A DNA stretch of 7,289 nucleotides from Candidatus Sumerlaeota bacterium. Its GTDB lineage: Bacteria > Sumerlaeota > Sumerlaeia > MWCT01. This document shows positions 1 through 6,481 of the stretch, piece after piece. The notes under the pieces were generated by a model. That model saw only the letters and a list, made by a program, of their open reading frames with translations, searched no databases and had not been told where the DNA came from. The stretch covers positions 1 through 7,289 of the forward strand of contig JAPLSR010000085.1 of the NCBI GenBank assembly GCA_026398545.1, read 5' to 3'. Position numbers and translations under genes: made by a program. Within the stretch, counting starts at the first letter, position 1. Every line of letters starts with the position of its first letter.

Positions 1-270
1 CTGCATGTCCCATATTTCAAGGGCATTCTGACCCTGTGCATGGTTCACCTGATTGTGTATATTACGCCGACTCCATCGGGAAGCGGTGTGGCAGAGGCTG
101 TCTTCAGCGTGGCATTCGGACATTTCATTGAGACATCGGGATTCATGGTGGTTGCCTTCTGGCGATTTTTTTCGGAATACGGGCGTGTGATTGTGGGGGG
201 ATTATTCACCGTGCTTGAACTGAAAAAGATTGGCAGGGAACGAGAGGAGACTTCCGGGACAGAAGAGTAA
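1..270 (+). CDS. Flippase-like membrane protein, UPF0104/YbhN family (C-terminal fragment)
   Basis: This is the last 89 residues of a gene that begins before the window; the frame is open from base 1 to a TAA at 268-270. The fragment carries a hydrophobic stretch (about residues 8-21), then the loop TPTPSGSGVAE (residues 22-32). It continues with hydrophobic segments around 33-40 and 46-70 that include a WRFF motif, and ends in a charged cytoplasmic-type tail. The P-T-P-x-G-S-G-x-A-E loop followed by WRFF and a G-G-L helix is the typical end of the lysylphosphatidylglycerol synthase transmembrane / flippase-like family (TIGR00374-type), which are multi-pass inner-membrane proteins. Family members act in lipid or glycolipid handling, but the substrate cannot be read from this end. 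It converges on the minus-strand exported-protein gene across the repeat segment at 292-443. Confidence 0.82.
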   Translation: MHVPYFKGILTLCMVHLIVYITPTPSGSGVAEAVFSVAFGHFIETSGFMVVAFWRFFSEYGRVIVGGLFTVLELKKIGREREETSGTEE

Positions 271-291
271 GAGAGACTAAAAAAATGAATG

Positions 292-443
292 GGGAAAACG
301 GAGAATGGGAGAAACGGAGAAGCGGTTTATATTAATTCTCCGATTCACCCTGTCGCCCCTTCTCCGATTCTTGGTCTAAAATGATGACTTCGGGATGAAT
401 TCACGTTCTCAAATTCTCCAATTCTTAAATTCTCAAATTCTCC
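292..443. repeat. Intergenic 8-base periodic repeats in opposing orientations
   Basis: The space between two convergent genes (271-461) is largely built from degenerate 8-base units. At 292-325 the units GGGAAAAC, GGAGAATG, GGAGAAAC, GGAGAAGC run on the plus strand. At 334-373 the units AATTCTCC, GATTCACC, CTGTCGCC, CCTTCTCC, GATTCTTG show the same purine-rich octamer on the minus strand. At 406-443 the units TTCTCAAA, TTCTCCAA, TTCTTAAA, TTCTCAAA, TTCTCC continue in that orientation. The second and third arrays are in phase, with starts 72 bases (nine units) apart. The opposed arrays can pair, for example CGGAGAA at 315-321 with TTCTCCG at 336-342 across a 14-base loop. No U-tract or clear intrinsic terminator accompanies it. 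It may still separate the convergent transcripts, which is inference. Confidence 0.75.
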
Positions 444-461
444 GGCGCTCTCAACGCCATC

Positions 462-1814
462 TCACTTCTTCACCGGCGAGAAGTTGACAAGCGACCATTT
501 TTTGACCTTTGTTACATCTTCCTGGCTGAGGATAATAGATGGTTCATCCGCCGCACACTGGATTTTTTGTGTCCGTTCCGCCTCTATCTTCCTCACCACC
601 ACGGTGCAATCGCTCACATTGCTGACCCAGTAATCTATCTTTTTATCAGTGATAGTGGTTGTCTGAATTTTTCCCTCCTGCACAATTGTCTTCAGCGGGG
701 ATTGGATGACAAAGCGGACATGGAAACAGCTGAAGGCGCCGGGTGGGACGGTGACAACTTCGGGCAGGAGTTCAAATCCCTTCATTCCAGGGATGCCTTT
801 CCCCGTGATTTCAACCTTTGTGGAGGTGGTTTTTCCATCCTTATCAATTGTGAACAGCGCCTTAGGGGGCGTTTTCTCATCCAGTGATGTGATTGACTCT
901 GCAAAGGTGATGGTGACGGTTGCGGGAGATTCCGGAGTCTGCTGGATGGCAGGTTCTGTGGTTTCAATCAGATAATACTGCGCTGAGGCTTGCGGTCTTT
1001 CAAACCCGAACTGGAGCAAAAGGATATTGGAGGCGAATCTTTCGGATGGCACCCCGGTTTCGAGTGACACCTCCTCCTGGAAACTGGAAGCCCTGTGGGT
1101 AAGCGCACCCCTGGGGGCTTCCTCGTTTATTACCACACGTTTGCCGGATGACGTCGGTCTCTGCTGTTCCTGCCTTTTCTTCCGGGCATCCTGGGCAAGG
1201 TCGGAGATGGAGAGAGGGGAAGTAATCCCTATGACCGATTTGGAGGTATCCTTTTTAATCTGGCTGATGGCGGCATCCGTATCCTTGCCTGTCTTCATCT
1301 CCACCAATTCCCGGAGAATCCTTCCAGAGGGATCCATCTTCTTCAACAACCCGCCGGCAGGAATCTGTTGCGAATAGACTTCAACGGAGCCATCAGGGCT
1401 GCGGAACCGCTGAGTTGGATAGACGGTTTTATTAATGATTTCACTCCCTTTTGAAAATTCAATCCCCTGGGCATGCAGCTCTGAGGGGAAAAACTGTCTG
1501 TTGGTATCACCGAGGGTTCCTTTTTCCGTCTTTTCTTCAACAAGGCGGTCGCCGGAATATGTCCTTATAACATAGGTGAAGCGGTCAAGCGCCTTTTCCG
1601 TAACGGTGATTTCAAGCCTGTCCGGCTCGCCTTCGGCGCCATAGAGCTTATACACAACGAAAGCGCCTATACTCGAAAGTCGCCGGGATTCATAGCGGGC
1701 GTCATATTCCGGCTGCTCACGGGGCTCCTTTCCCGGCACACCTGAGGCGATAATCATCAGACAAAGGGCTAAACCCACCGCTATCTTTGCCGAGTTACAT
1801 TCTTTACGCAACAT
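462..1814 (-). CDS. Exported protein of unknown function, 450 residues
   Basis: I do not recognise this protein. The ATG at 1814 is preceded by AGGAG with an 8-base spacer, a good ribosome binding site. Residues 1-28 look like a Sec signal peptide: lysines at 4 and 10, a hydrophobic core at 11-24, and a likely cleavage after an A-S-G type site near 23-25. The cysteine at 18 lies within the core and does not form a proper lipobox, so a lipoprotein is unlikely. The mature part alternates short beta-prone stretches (about 48-100 and 295-410) with a very charged, Lys/Arg/Gln/Ser-rich linker near 205-245. This suggests two beta-rich domains joined by a flexible segment. Three cysteines (363, 403, 420) fall in the last quarter and could form one disulphide. 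It lies 88 bases downstream of the rseC-like gene on the same strand and may share its transcript. Periplasmic or cell-surface location is inferred from the signal peptide only. Confidence 0.8.
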   Translation of the reverse strand: MLRKECNSAKIAVGLALCLMIIASGVPGKEPREQPEYDARYESRRLSSIGAFVVYKLYGAEGEPDRLEITVTEKALDRFTYVIRTYSGDRLVEEKTEKGTLGDTNRQFFPSELHAQGIEFSKGSEIINKTVYPTQRFRSPDGSVEVYSQQIPAGGLLKKMDPSGRILRELVEMKTGKDTDAAISQIKKDTSKSVIGITSPLSISDLAQDARKKRQEQQRPTSSGKRVVINEEAPRGALTHRASSFQEEVSLETGVPSERFASNILLLQFGFERPQASAQYYLIETTEPAIQQTPESPATVTITFAESITSLDEKTPPKALFTIDKDGKTTSTKVEITGKGIPGMKGFELLPEVVTVPPGAFSCFHVRFVIQSPLKTIVQEGKIQTTTITDKKIDYWVSNVSDCTVVVRKIEAERTQKIQCAADEPSIILSQEDVTKVKKWSLVNFSPVKK

Positions 1815-1874
1815 ATCTCGCGCTCCTTTTTTTAACGCAACCGTTCTCAGGATTATTCAACCACAAAGTCACTA

Positions 1875-1889
1875 TCCGCCTCAGGCGGA
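1875..1889. repeat. 15-base perfect palindrome, TCCGCCT-C-AGGCGGA
   Basis: Seven-base arms (TCCGCCT and AGGCGGA) flank a single central base, between the stop of the rseC-like gene and the start of the exported-protein gene. In RNA it could form a 6-bp stem with a 3-base loop. No run of U follows it on the minus strand, so it is not a standard intrinsic terminator. It shares its AGGCGG arm with the longer inverted repeat at 1884-1922, so the two structures would compete. It may be one copy of a dispersed palindromic repeat, which needs a genome-wide count. Confidence 0.6.
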
Positions 1890-1922
1890 CACAAAATAAC
1901 ACTTATATTTTGTCGCACCGCC
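1884..1922. repeat. Inverted repeat enclosing the stop codon of the rseC-like gene
   Basis: The plus strand reads GGCGG-AC-ACAAAATA (1884-1898), a 7-base loop (1899-1905), then TATTTTGT-CGCA-CCGCC (1906-1922). The two arms pair over 8 AT-rich and 5 GC-rich base pairs, with a small internal bulge of 2 versus 4 bases. The TAA of the rseC-like gene (1903-1905) sits in the loop, so the last coded residues come from one arm. The structure could stabilise the 3' end of that message or partly end transcription, although no U-tract follows. Confidence 0.55.
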
Positions 1923-2364
1923 CCTTTTGCACTGCGCCACCCACGCCTGCCAAGTAAATTTTAGTGATGACTGACGTTGCCTTGAAATTCCGTCCCTTCC
2001 TGACGGCGTAAAAAAGCCCCGCCGCCGCACCGAGGATGCCCATCCCCGCCACAAAAAGGGTCTCCAGCCGGGGCATTCTGCGTGACAGCAATGCGCCAAT
2101 AACCGCCCCTGTGATAAGCCCCACCACCGGAATCCCATACGCCAGTCCATAGGCGGCAAGCGAGGAAGCGGAATCCATCTCAATGCGCACCACTTCCCCA
2201 ACCCTTGCCCCCGCCGGATTGAGCGCCTCCAGTTCCAACGGCTCATCCTTCGACATAAAAATGCCGGCAACCGGACAAAATGTGCATGTGGCATCACAGC
2301 GATAGGAACACTGCACCACTGCACGGTCCTGAAAAGTCTTTACTACTGTCCCCACCTTTTCCAT
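1903..2364 (-). CDS. RseC / SoxR-reducing family membrane protein
   Basis: A 153-residue inner-membrane protein of the RseC/MucC type (PF04246), close to the usual family length. The N-terminus MEKVGTVVKT leads into a cysteine cluster C19-x3-C23-x3-C27-x2-C30, the metal-binding-type motif of the family. A small beta domain follows (about 40-64, with the motif VGEVVRIE), then two hydrophobic helices at about 68-92 and 103-121, then a basic tail. Known members either modulate the sigma-E anti-sigma system (RseC) or form part of the SoxR-reducing complex with Rsx/Rnf proteins. No rpoE, rseAB or rnf gene is visible here, so the partner is unknown. The gene starts 37 bases after the HD gene, probably in the same transcript, with only a weak AGG ahead of the ATG. 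The final residues, about 148-153, are encoded by one arm of the inverted repeat at 1884-1922. Confidence 0.85.
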   Translation of the reverse strand: MEKVGTVVKTFQDRAVVQCSYRCDATCTFCPVAGIFMSKDEPLELEALNPAGARVGEVVRIEMDSASSLAAYGLAYGIPVVGLITGAVIGALLSRRMPRLETLFVAGMGILGAAAGLFYAVRKGRNFKATSVITKIYLAGVGGAVQKGRCDKI

Positions 2365-2401
2365 AGCTTGACCTGAAACCCACCGTCAGAGCCGGACGCT
2401 T

Positions 2402-2938
2402 CTATGGCTTGAACGGGTCAAAGTTACAGAAGTCGGCATGATGAATGATGATTGCCTCCGTGGTAAGTTTCATCCCCTCGCCCTCCTTGGAATGACACGC
2501 GATGATATGGAGCACATTCTCCGGGACTCCCTTTTCTGCGGCGAGGGCAGCGCCTGACATGGGGTGCCGAAGCAGCCTGCCGCTAAGAGATTTCTGGAAG
2601 CATCCCTCAGGTGTGCGCTCTATTTCAAGGAGTTTTCCCACATCATGCAGAAGCCCCCCCGCAATCAGTATATTAAAGTCAACGGCGAATCTTTCGCCAT
2701 AAACCCTTTTCATTTCCCGGGCGATGGCAACGGCGCAGTCCGTGACGGCATTTGTATGCTCCCAGAAGCTGAACGGGCAGTCAGGGATGAGGAGGGTGCC
2801 GGGCATCTTTTTCATATCTTCAGGTTCCCAGCCGCCCCGGCGCAGTCCTTCAGTGAACGTCTCAAGCACTGCCTGACGCAGGCGCACATCCGAAATTTCT
2901 TCCACAACAGGGAAATAATTCTTCAGTATTTCCATCAT
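2402..2938 (-). CDS. HD-domain phosphohydrolase, stand-alone
   Basis: A 178-residue protein that is almost entirely one HD domain. The metal-site residues appear in order: H61 (in WEHTNAV), the H98-D99 pair in GGLLHDVGK, H125 (RHPMSG), H149 (ACHSKEGEG) and D169 (HHADF). This spacing is typical of metal-dependent HD phosphohydrolases acting on nucleotides or phosphodiesters. The substrate cannot be told from sequence, and there is no GGDEF, KH (RNase Y) or response-regulator domain attached. The start is ATGATG at 2938/2935. GGAG lies 8 bases ahead of the first ATG, which favours 2938. The 165 bases upstream (2939-3103) are AT-rich and separate it from the methyltransferase gene, so it may have its own promoter. 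I found only poor -35/-10 matches there. It is followed closely by the rseC-like gene. Confidence 0.85.
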   Translation of the reverse strand: MMEILKNYFPVVEEISDVRLRQAVLETFTEGLRRGGWEPEDMKKMPGTLLIPDCPFSFWEHTNAVTDCAVAIAREMKRVYGERFAVDFNILIAGGLLHDVGKLLEIERTPEGCFQKSLSGRLLRHPMSGAALAAEKGVPENVLHIIACHSKEGEGMKLTTEAIIIHHADFCNFDPFKP

Positions 2939-3103
2939 TCACACAACTCCATCAAAAAGGTTCACCTTCGGGGCGAATTAAAAATCTAAAAAATTTGTTT
3001 TCACAATTGAGAACCCGATTTAACACCCGGCAAGAATGATTACCCGGATGACTCTATGATTTCAAGAAATTTTACAAAATAAGATTAAAGGGAGGGAAAA
3101 TGC

Positions 3104-4525
3104 TCAAAGGCGCTCCGGTAAAATCTTTTTTATTTTTTTCCACTCCCTCTCTGTCGGGATTGGAATTTCTTTCAGCTGTGTAATGCTCAGGTGATATGTG
3201 ATGTCACAATAAATTTCCTTGATATATCTGCGGAGGCGGTCGGAGTTGAGGTAATAGAGAATATCTCTATCATCTATTTCTGCACCTGCGGCAAACGGGT
3301 CTTCTTTCCTTGTGAGATGATAAATATCGCCCATCCAGGGATAGCATTTTTCATCATACGCCGCCGCAACCTTGCCGTTCTCGCGGAATCCCAGCCCGAC
3401 AACAATATGCGGAATGCCAAAATATCCTCTCAGACTCTTCATATCACCCTTTTTAATCCAGTAACCCGTCAGGTTGTCATAAATAATTTCATTACATTTA
3501 AGATTACGCCCGTTCAGGAGGGGGAGATAATTTTGCGGATGGGGCGGCGTTTCTCTCGTGACAAAGGGGTTGTGTTTGATTTCCGGCGTCCGGGGGGATA
3601 TACGGATTTCAAAAATGTCTCTCAGGCGAAAGGAACACATTGACTCAAGGGTTCGGCTGAAGGGCGTTTCAAATGTGACAACCTCCCCCTTCCAGTGAGC
3701 CATCTCCCGGATTGGCGCGACCTTTCCATCGCAGAACTCCATGAGTCTCATTCCCTTTTCCGTGGCGGACTTTTTGAAATTTAAAATAAGGGCGGTAACA
3801 TCCGCATCGGGCTTGAACACCGCTGAGCCGCAATAGATGAACGCGCTCTTGCCGCTTCTGGATAAAAACTGCCGCAATTTTTTAAACTCATCGAGGATTA
3901 AAAACGTGGCAGGCACAATGAGAACCGCCTGTCCATCCGGTTTCAGGAGCTTCACGGATTTTTCAATGAAGGCGCCATAGACATTATATTTGCCGAACCA
4001 TGTCTCAAATATCTCTTTGTATCTTTCTTTTGTGGCGGGGTCGATTTTGATGGTGTAATGCTCGGAAAGGCTGGGGATGCCGTAAGGGGGATTGCCGATG
4101 ATGAGGTCAAAATGCCGCCCCGGCTCCCACAAAAGATAATCTGTGTTTATGATATGGAAAGACTTTGCGAAGGGGAGGGCTTTGAGATAATGAACGATGT
4201 CGGGATTTATCTCCACACCAAAAAAATGCGCAGTGCCTGTAAGTTCGGGATGTTTCCGTGTCATGCCGGCGAGGAATTGCGCAAGACCACAGGCGGGTTC
4301 AAGGATGGAGACGGATGTTGTGTCCTTCCATCGGGATTTGTCCACCAGACTTGTCATGAAATCCACAATCCGCTCGGGGGTGAAAAAGATGCCGAAATCT
4401 CTTCTCACATCTTTAATGTGCTCATGGAGCGCCTTGTATTCATTCATGGAGGAGGTTACGGTCTTGACATGCAGGCGATGAGCCCTCTCCTGCGGGTGGT
4501 CCGGCGCTTTCGGGGTTTTTGCCAT
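3104..4525 (-). CDS. Adenine-N6 DNA methyltransferase, M.TaqI-like
   Basis: A 473-residue gamma-class amino-methyltransferase that would transfer a methyl group from S-adenosylmethionine to adenine N6 in DNA. Motif X is at 45-57 (GIFFTPERIVDFM), motif I at 74-82 (ILEPACGLA), the acidic motif II residue is E105 (FFGVEIN), the motif III aspartate is D129, and the catalytic NPPY is at 145-148. The C-terminal 300-460 region resembles the TaqI-type target-recognition domain, with LLNGRNLK near 336-343 and AAYDEKCYPW near 388-397. Segments such as DYLLWEPG, KYNVYGAFIEK and LLKPDG, with the same order and spacing, match what I recall of M.TaqI (TCGA). The same target is plausible but inferred. It has about 50 more residues than M.TaqI, including an N-terminal extension. 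The ATG at 4525 has a partial site (AGAAGG, 7 bases away). The alternative at Met27 has none. It lies 33 bases after zapA, with no restriction enzyme visible beside it. Confidence 0.92.
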   Translation of the reverse strand: MAKTPKAPDHPQERAHRLHVKTVTSSMNEYKALHEHIKDVRRDFGIFFTPERIVDFMTSLVDKSRWKDTTSVSILEPACGLAQFLAGMTRKHPELTGTAHFFGVEINPDIVHYLKALPFAKSFHIINTDYLLWEPGRHFDLIIGNPPYGIPSLSEHYTIKIDPATKERYKEIFETWFGKYNVYGAFIEKSVKLLKPDGQAVLIVPATFLILDEFKKLRQFLSRSGKSAFIYCGSAVFKPDADVTALILNFKKSATEKGMRLMEFCDGKVAPIREMAHWKGEVVTFETPFSRTLESMCSFRLRDIFEIRISPRTPEIKHNPFVTRETPPHPQNYLPLLNGRNLKCNEIIYDNLTGYWIKKGDMKSLRGYFGIPHIVVGLGFRENGKVAAAYDEKCYPWMGDIYHLTRKEDPFAAGAEIDDRDILYYLNSDRLRRYIKEIYCDITYHLSITQLKEIPIPTEREWKKIKKILPERL

Positions 4526-4558
4526 ATCCCTGCCTTCTGGAGGGGGAGCGAGGGGGGA

Positions 4559-4861
4559 TTATTCCTGTTCAAGAGCATCCTGGAGTTTGCCGATGATGTC
4601 ATCAATTTTCTTATTCATCTCTTCGGTCAATTCTTTGGAGATGCCCTGACAATTGCGGGTAATGTCCAGTTCATAGGCATACTGGAAGGCTGCCATAAGT
4701 GCGAGGCGGTGGAGAGGGACTGCGCCCTTTCGTGAGAGTTCGCGGAGGAATTCATTCACCTCAGTCGCCACCCGCTGGAGATTTTTCTCCTCATCCGGCT
4801 CGGTGCGGATGGTAAAGACCTGGCCATAGATTTCAATGTTTGTTTGAATTGGTTTGCTCAT
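4559..4861 (-). CDS. zapA: Cell division protein ZapA
   Basis: A 100-residue ZapA-family protein (PF05164). ZapA binds FtsZ and cross-links its filaments in the Z-ring at mid-cell. The N-terminal part carries the family pattern: a beta strand with IEIYGQVFTIR (about residues 9-19), then EEKNLQRVATEVNEFLREL (about 24-42). A helix with the conserved-type segment LHRLALMAAFQYAYEL (about 50-65) follows, and then the long C-terminal helix to the end that forms the dimer or tetramer coiled coil. I chose the ATG at 4861, giving MSKPIQTN, because GGAG lies 9 bases upstream. A TTG nine codons earlier also keeps the frame open but would add residues atypical for the family. It overlaps the end of the coiled-coil gene by 29 bases, which suggests translational coupling. 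The methyltransferase gene follows after 33 bases. Confidence 0.9.
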   Translation of the reverse strand: MSKPIQTNIEIYGQVFTIRTEPDEEKNLQRVATEVNEFLRELSRKGAVPLHRLALMAAFQYAYELDITRNCQGISKELTEEMNKKIDDIIGKLQDALEQE

Positions 4862-5216
4862 TTTCCAGTTCTCCAATTTCAGCCTCAAGTGTGTCTATGC
4901 GTGCAATGATAGCTTGAACCTTTTTTGCGGTTTCCCTTTCAAGTTCATTTTTTTCCTGAAGGATTTTTTCCAGTTCATTAATCTTTTTCTGGAGTTGGCG
5001 GCTTTCGTTCTGGGATTGCTCAAGGCTGAGTGAGAGTTCCTCTCGCTCCTGCAATAGTTCAAGGGGGTCGAAGTCTTCTCCTCCCTCCGATGGCTTTTTC
5101 ACCTTTCTGGCGCTTTTGAGCATACTTTTCAGCCTCTGGCTTTCTTTTTTCGCAGAGGCAAAACGCTGGAGCAGAAGACTTAATTTTTCTTCGAGGGTGA
5201 TTAGACGGTCAAGCAT
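4833..5216 (-). CDS. Short coiled-coil protein, ZapB-like candidate
   Basis: A 127-residue protein that is predicted to be almost all coiled coil. Residues 2-35 (LDRLITLEEKLSLLLQRF and onward) form a first helix. A Gly/Pro-containing break lies at about 42-51, and a long Glu/Gln/Lys-rich helix runs from 52 to 120. A clean heptad is seen near the end, at I103, I107, L110, I114 and L117. Small coiled-coil genes directly before zapA (ZapB or TIGR02449-type) are common in Gram-negative bacteria. The opening LxxLEEKLxxLL and the late VQAIIARIDTLE resemble that group, so a ZapA partner at the division septum is my best guess. The ATG at 5216 has GAGG 6 bases upstream. The ATG at 5222 would place that site directly against the start. 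It overlaps ispF by 8 bases and zapA by 29, indicating tight co-expression. Confidence 0.72.
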   Translation of the reverse strand: MLDRLITLEEKLSLLLQRFASAKKESQRLKSMLKSARKVKKPSEGGEDFDPLELLQEREELSLSLEQSQNESRQLQKKINELEKILQEKNELERETAKKVQAIIARIDTLEAEIGELENEQTNSNKH

Positions 5217-5706
5217 GTTCATCCTCTTTCGCACGTGAGATAAGAGACACGGCAAGGGCGGCGATGCCCTCGGCGCGACCTGTGAAACCCATACCTTCCG
5301 TGGTGGTTGCCTTGATGCTCACCTCAGGCTCTCCGGGAACTCTTGCACTGATATTTTTTCGCATCTCATCCACATATGGAGCGATGCGTGGCTCCTGGCA
5401 AACAATTATGGCATCGATATTTTCCGCTGTCCAACCATTTTCAGAAAGAAGATGAGCAACCTTTTTGAGAAGGTCAAGACTATAAATATTTTTGTAGGCA
5501 TTGTCGGTGGCGGGGAAATGTGTTCCGATATCGCCAAGACCCGCCGCGCCAAGGAGGGCATCCATGACGGCGTGGGTCAGGACATCGGCGTCCGAGTGTC
5601 CTTCTAAGCCGAACTGAAAGGGAATTTTCACGCCCCCAAGGATGAGAGGGCGTCCTGCTGTGAATCTGTGGGCGTCAAAGCCCTGCCCGATGCGAAAGTG
5701 CCTCAT
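5209..5706 (-). CDS. ispF: 2-C-methyl-D-erythritol 2,4-cyclodiphosphate synthase
   Basis: A full-length IspF of 165 residues. It converts CDP-methylerythritol 2-phosphate to the 2,4-cyclodiphosphate with release of CMP, in the cytosolic MEP route to isoprenoids, as a homotrimer. The zinc ligands are visible: D11 and H13 in GFDAHRF, and H45 in the family signature SDADVLTH (38-45). GDIGTHFP (58-65) follows, and the nucleotide-site loop KATTTEGMGFTGRAEG lies at 132-147. All are intact. The ATG at 5706 has a strong GGAGG 9 bases upstream. It lies 68 bases after ispD and its stop overlaps the start of the coiled-coil gene (ATGCTTGA). IspE, which acts between IspD and IspF, is not in this window. 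Confidence 0.97.
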   Translation of the reverse strand: MRHFRIGQGFDAHRFTAGRPLILGGVKIPFQFGLEGHSDADVLTHAVMDALLGAAGLGDIGTHFPATDNAYKNIYSLDLLKKVAHLLSENGWTAENIDAIIVCQEPRIAPYVDEMRKNISARVPGEPEVSIKATTTEGMGFTGRAEGIAALAVSLISRAKEDEHA

Positions 5707-5774
5707 GTGGCATATCCTCCATTATCCGGGCGCGCTCGCAGGCGCATGGGTTCTAATCTCCGCATTTTCTCCCT

Positions 5775-6479
5775 TTAAGTCTCACGGTTGATAAGACGTT
5801 CGGCGATTTCAAAATCCTCGCTGACTGTGATTTTCAGATTATTGATTGAGCCTTCAACAAGCCGGATGGGTTTTCCCAGGAGCTGAAGGGCGCCGGCGTC
5901 ATCAGTAAGGATTACCCCCTTCTTCCGGGCAATCTCATATCCCTCGATAATAAGGTCTTTGCGGAACACCTGGGGCGTCTGGGCAAGCCAGAGGCTTGAG
6001 CGGTCCAGTGTGCCGGTTATAAATTGATTGTCATCCGAGGTTTTGATGGTGTCCATGACAGGGAGGGCGAGGATGGCGGCACCGCATTCCCTGGCGGCCT
6101 GGATGGCACACCTTGTTGCCTCATGCGGGGGGAAGGGGCGGGCGCCGTCATGGATTGCCACATATTCAACCGCGCTGGAGAAGGCGTTAAGCCCGCTGAT
6201 GACCGAATCCTGCCGTTCAACGCCGCCGGGTATTATTGCCTTTAGTTTTCCCAAATGCTGAAGGTCTCGTCGGATGGAATTGATATGGACATATTCAGGC
6301 GGCAGGACGACCACCATTTCGGATATTTCCGGAAAAGATTCAAATGCCTCAAGGCAGTAAAGGAGGAGCGGCTTTCCTGCGAGGGGGTGGAACTGTTTCG
6401 GGATTTCACCCCCTAACCGGCGTCCCTTCCCCGCTGCAACAATGAGAGCCGCCACATCCCGTTGTTTCACGTTCAGCAT
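5775..6479 (-). CDS. ispD: 2-C-methyl-D-erythritol 4-phosphate cytidylyltransferase
   Basis: A full-length IspD of 234 residues. It joins methylerythritol 4-phosphate to CTP to give CDP-methylerythritol and pyrophosphate, the third step of the MEP pathway. The nucleotide-binding opening ALIVAAGKGRRLG (11-23) carries the basic residues K18 and R20/R21, with K28 in PKQF. Also present are GGVERQDSV (85-93), the metal-site IHDGARPF (109-116), D159-R160 before the WLAQTPQVFR block (164-173), TDDA (192-195), and K216 in NNLKIT. These match the known active-site set. The ATG at 6479 is two bases after the stop of the PIN/TRAM gene and lacks a Shine-Dalgarno sequence, so translation is probably coupled to the upstream gene. 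No better in-frame start is seen before the conserved AALIVAAG. Confidence 0.97.
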   Translation of the reverse strand: MLNVKQRDVAALIVAAGKGRRLGGEIPKQFHPLAGKPLLLYCLEAFESFPEISEMVVVLPPEYVHINSIRRDLQHLGKLKAIIPGGVERQDSVISGLNAFSSAVEYVAIHDGARPFPPHEATRCAIQAARECGAAILALPVMDTIKTSDDNQFITGTLDRSSLWLAQTPQVFRKDLIIEGYEIARKKGVILTDDAGALQLLGKPIRLVEGSINNLKITVSEDFEIAERLINRET

Positions 6480-6481
6480 AG

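Noticed and set aside
292..443. The short repeats as a CRISPR array.
   Set aside because: The units are 8 bases, contiguous, degenerate and in both orientations, with no spacers and no cas genes.
1881..2324. A 147-codon minus-strand frame overlapping the rseC-like gene.
   Set aside because: Its translation is rich in Trp, Arg and Cys with no family pattern. The overlapping frame has the RseC cysteine motif and membrane helices.
2939..3103. A possible promoter for the HD gene (minus strand TTGTGA, 17 bases, TTTTAA), and possible remains of a restriction gene.
   Set aside because: The -10 match is only three of six bases in an AT-rich stretch. All three minus-strand frames of the gap show early stops and no nuclease motif.
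4058..4735. A 225-codon plus-strand open frame, and another at 3191-3643.
   Set aside because: Both lie antisense to the methyltransferase, and the first also runs antisense to zapA. Those minus-strand genes have clear family motifs; the antisense translations have none.
4862..4888. A TTG-started nine-codon extension of zapA.
   Set aside because: The ATG at 4861 has a GGAG at proper spacing and gives the usual ZapA N-terminus.
5217..5255. A TTG-started extension of the coiled-coil gene.
   Set aside because: The extra residues lie deep inside ispF coding sequence and do not continue the coiled coil. The ATG at 5216 has a well-spaced GAGG.
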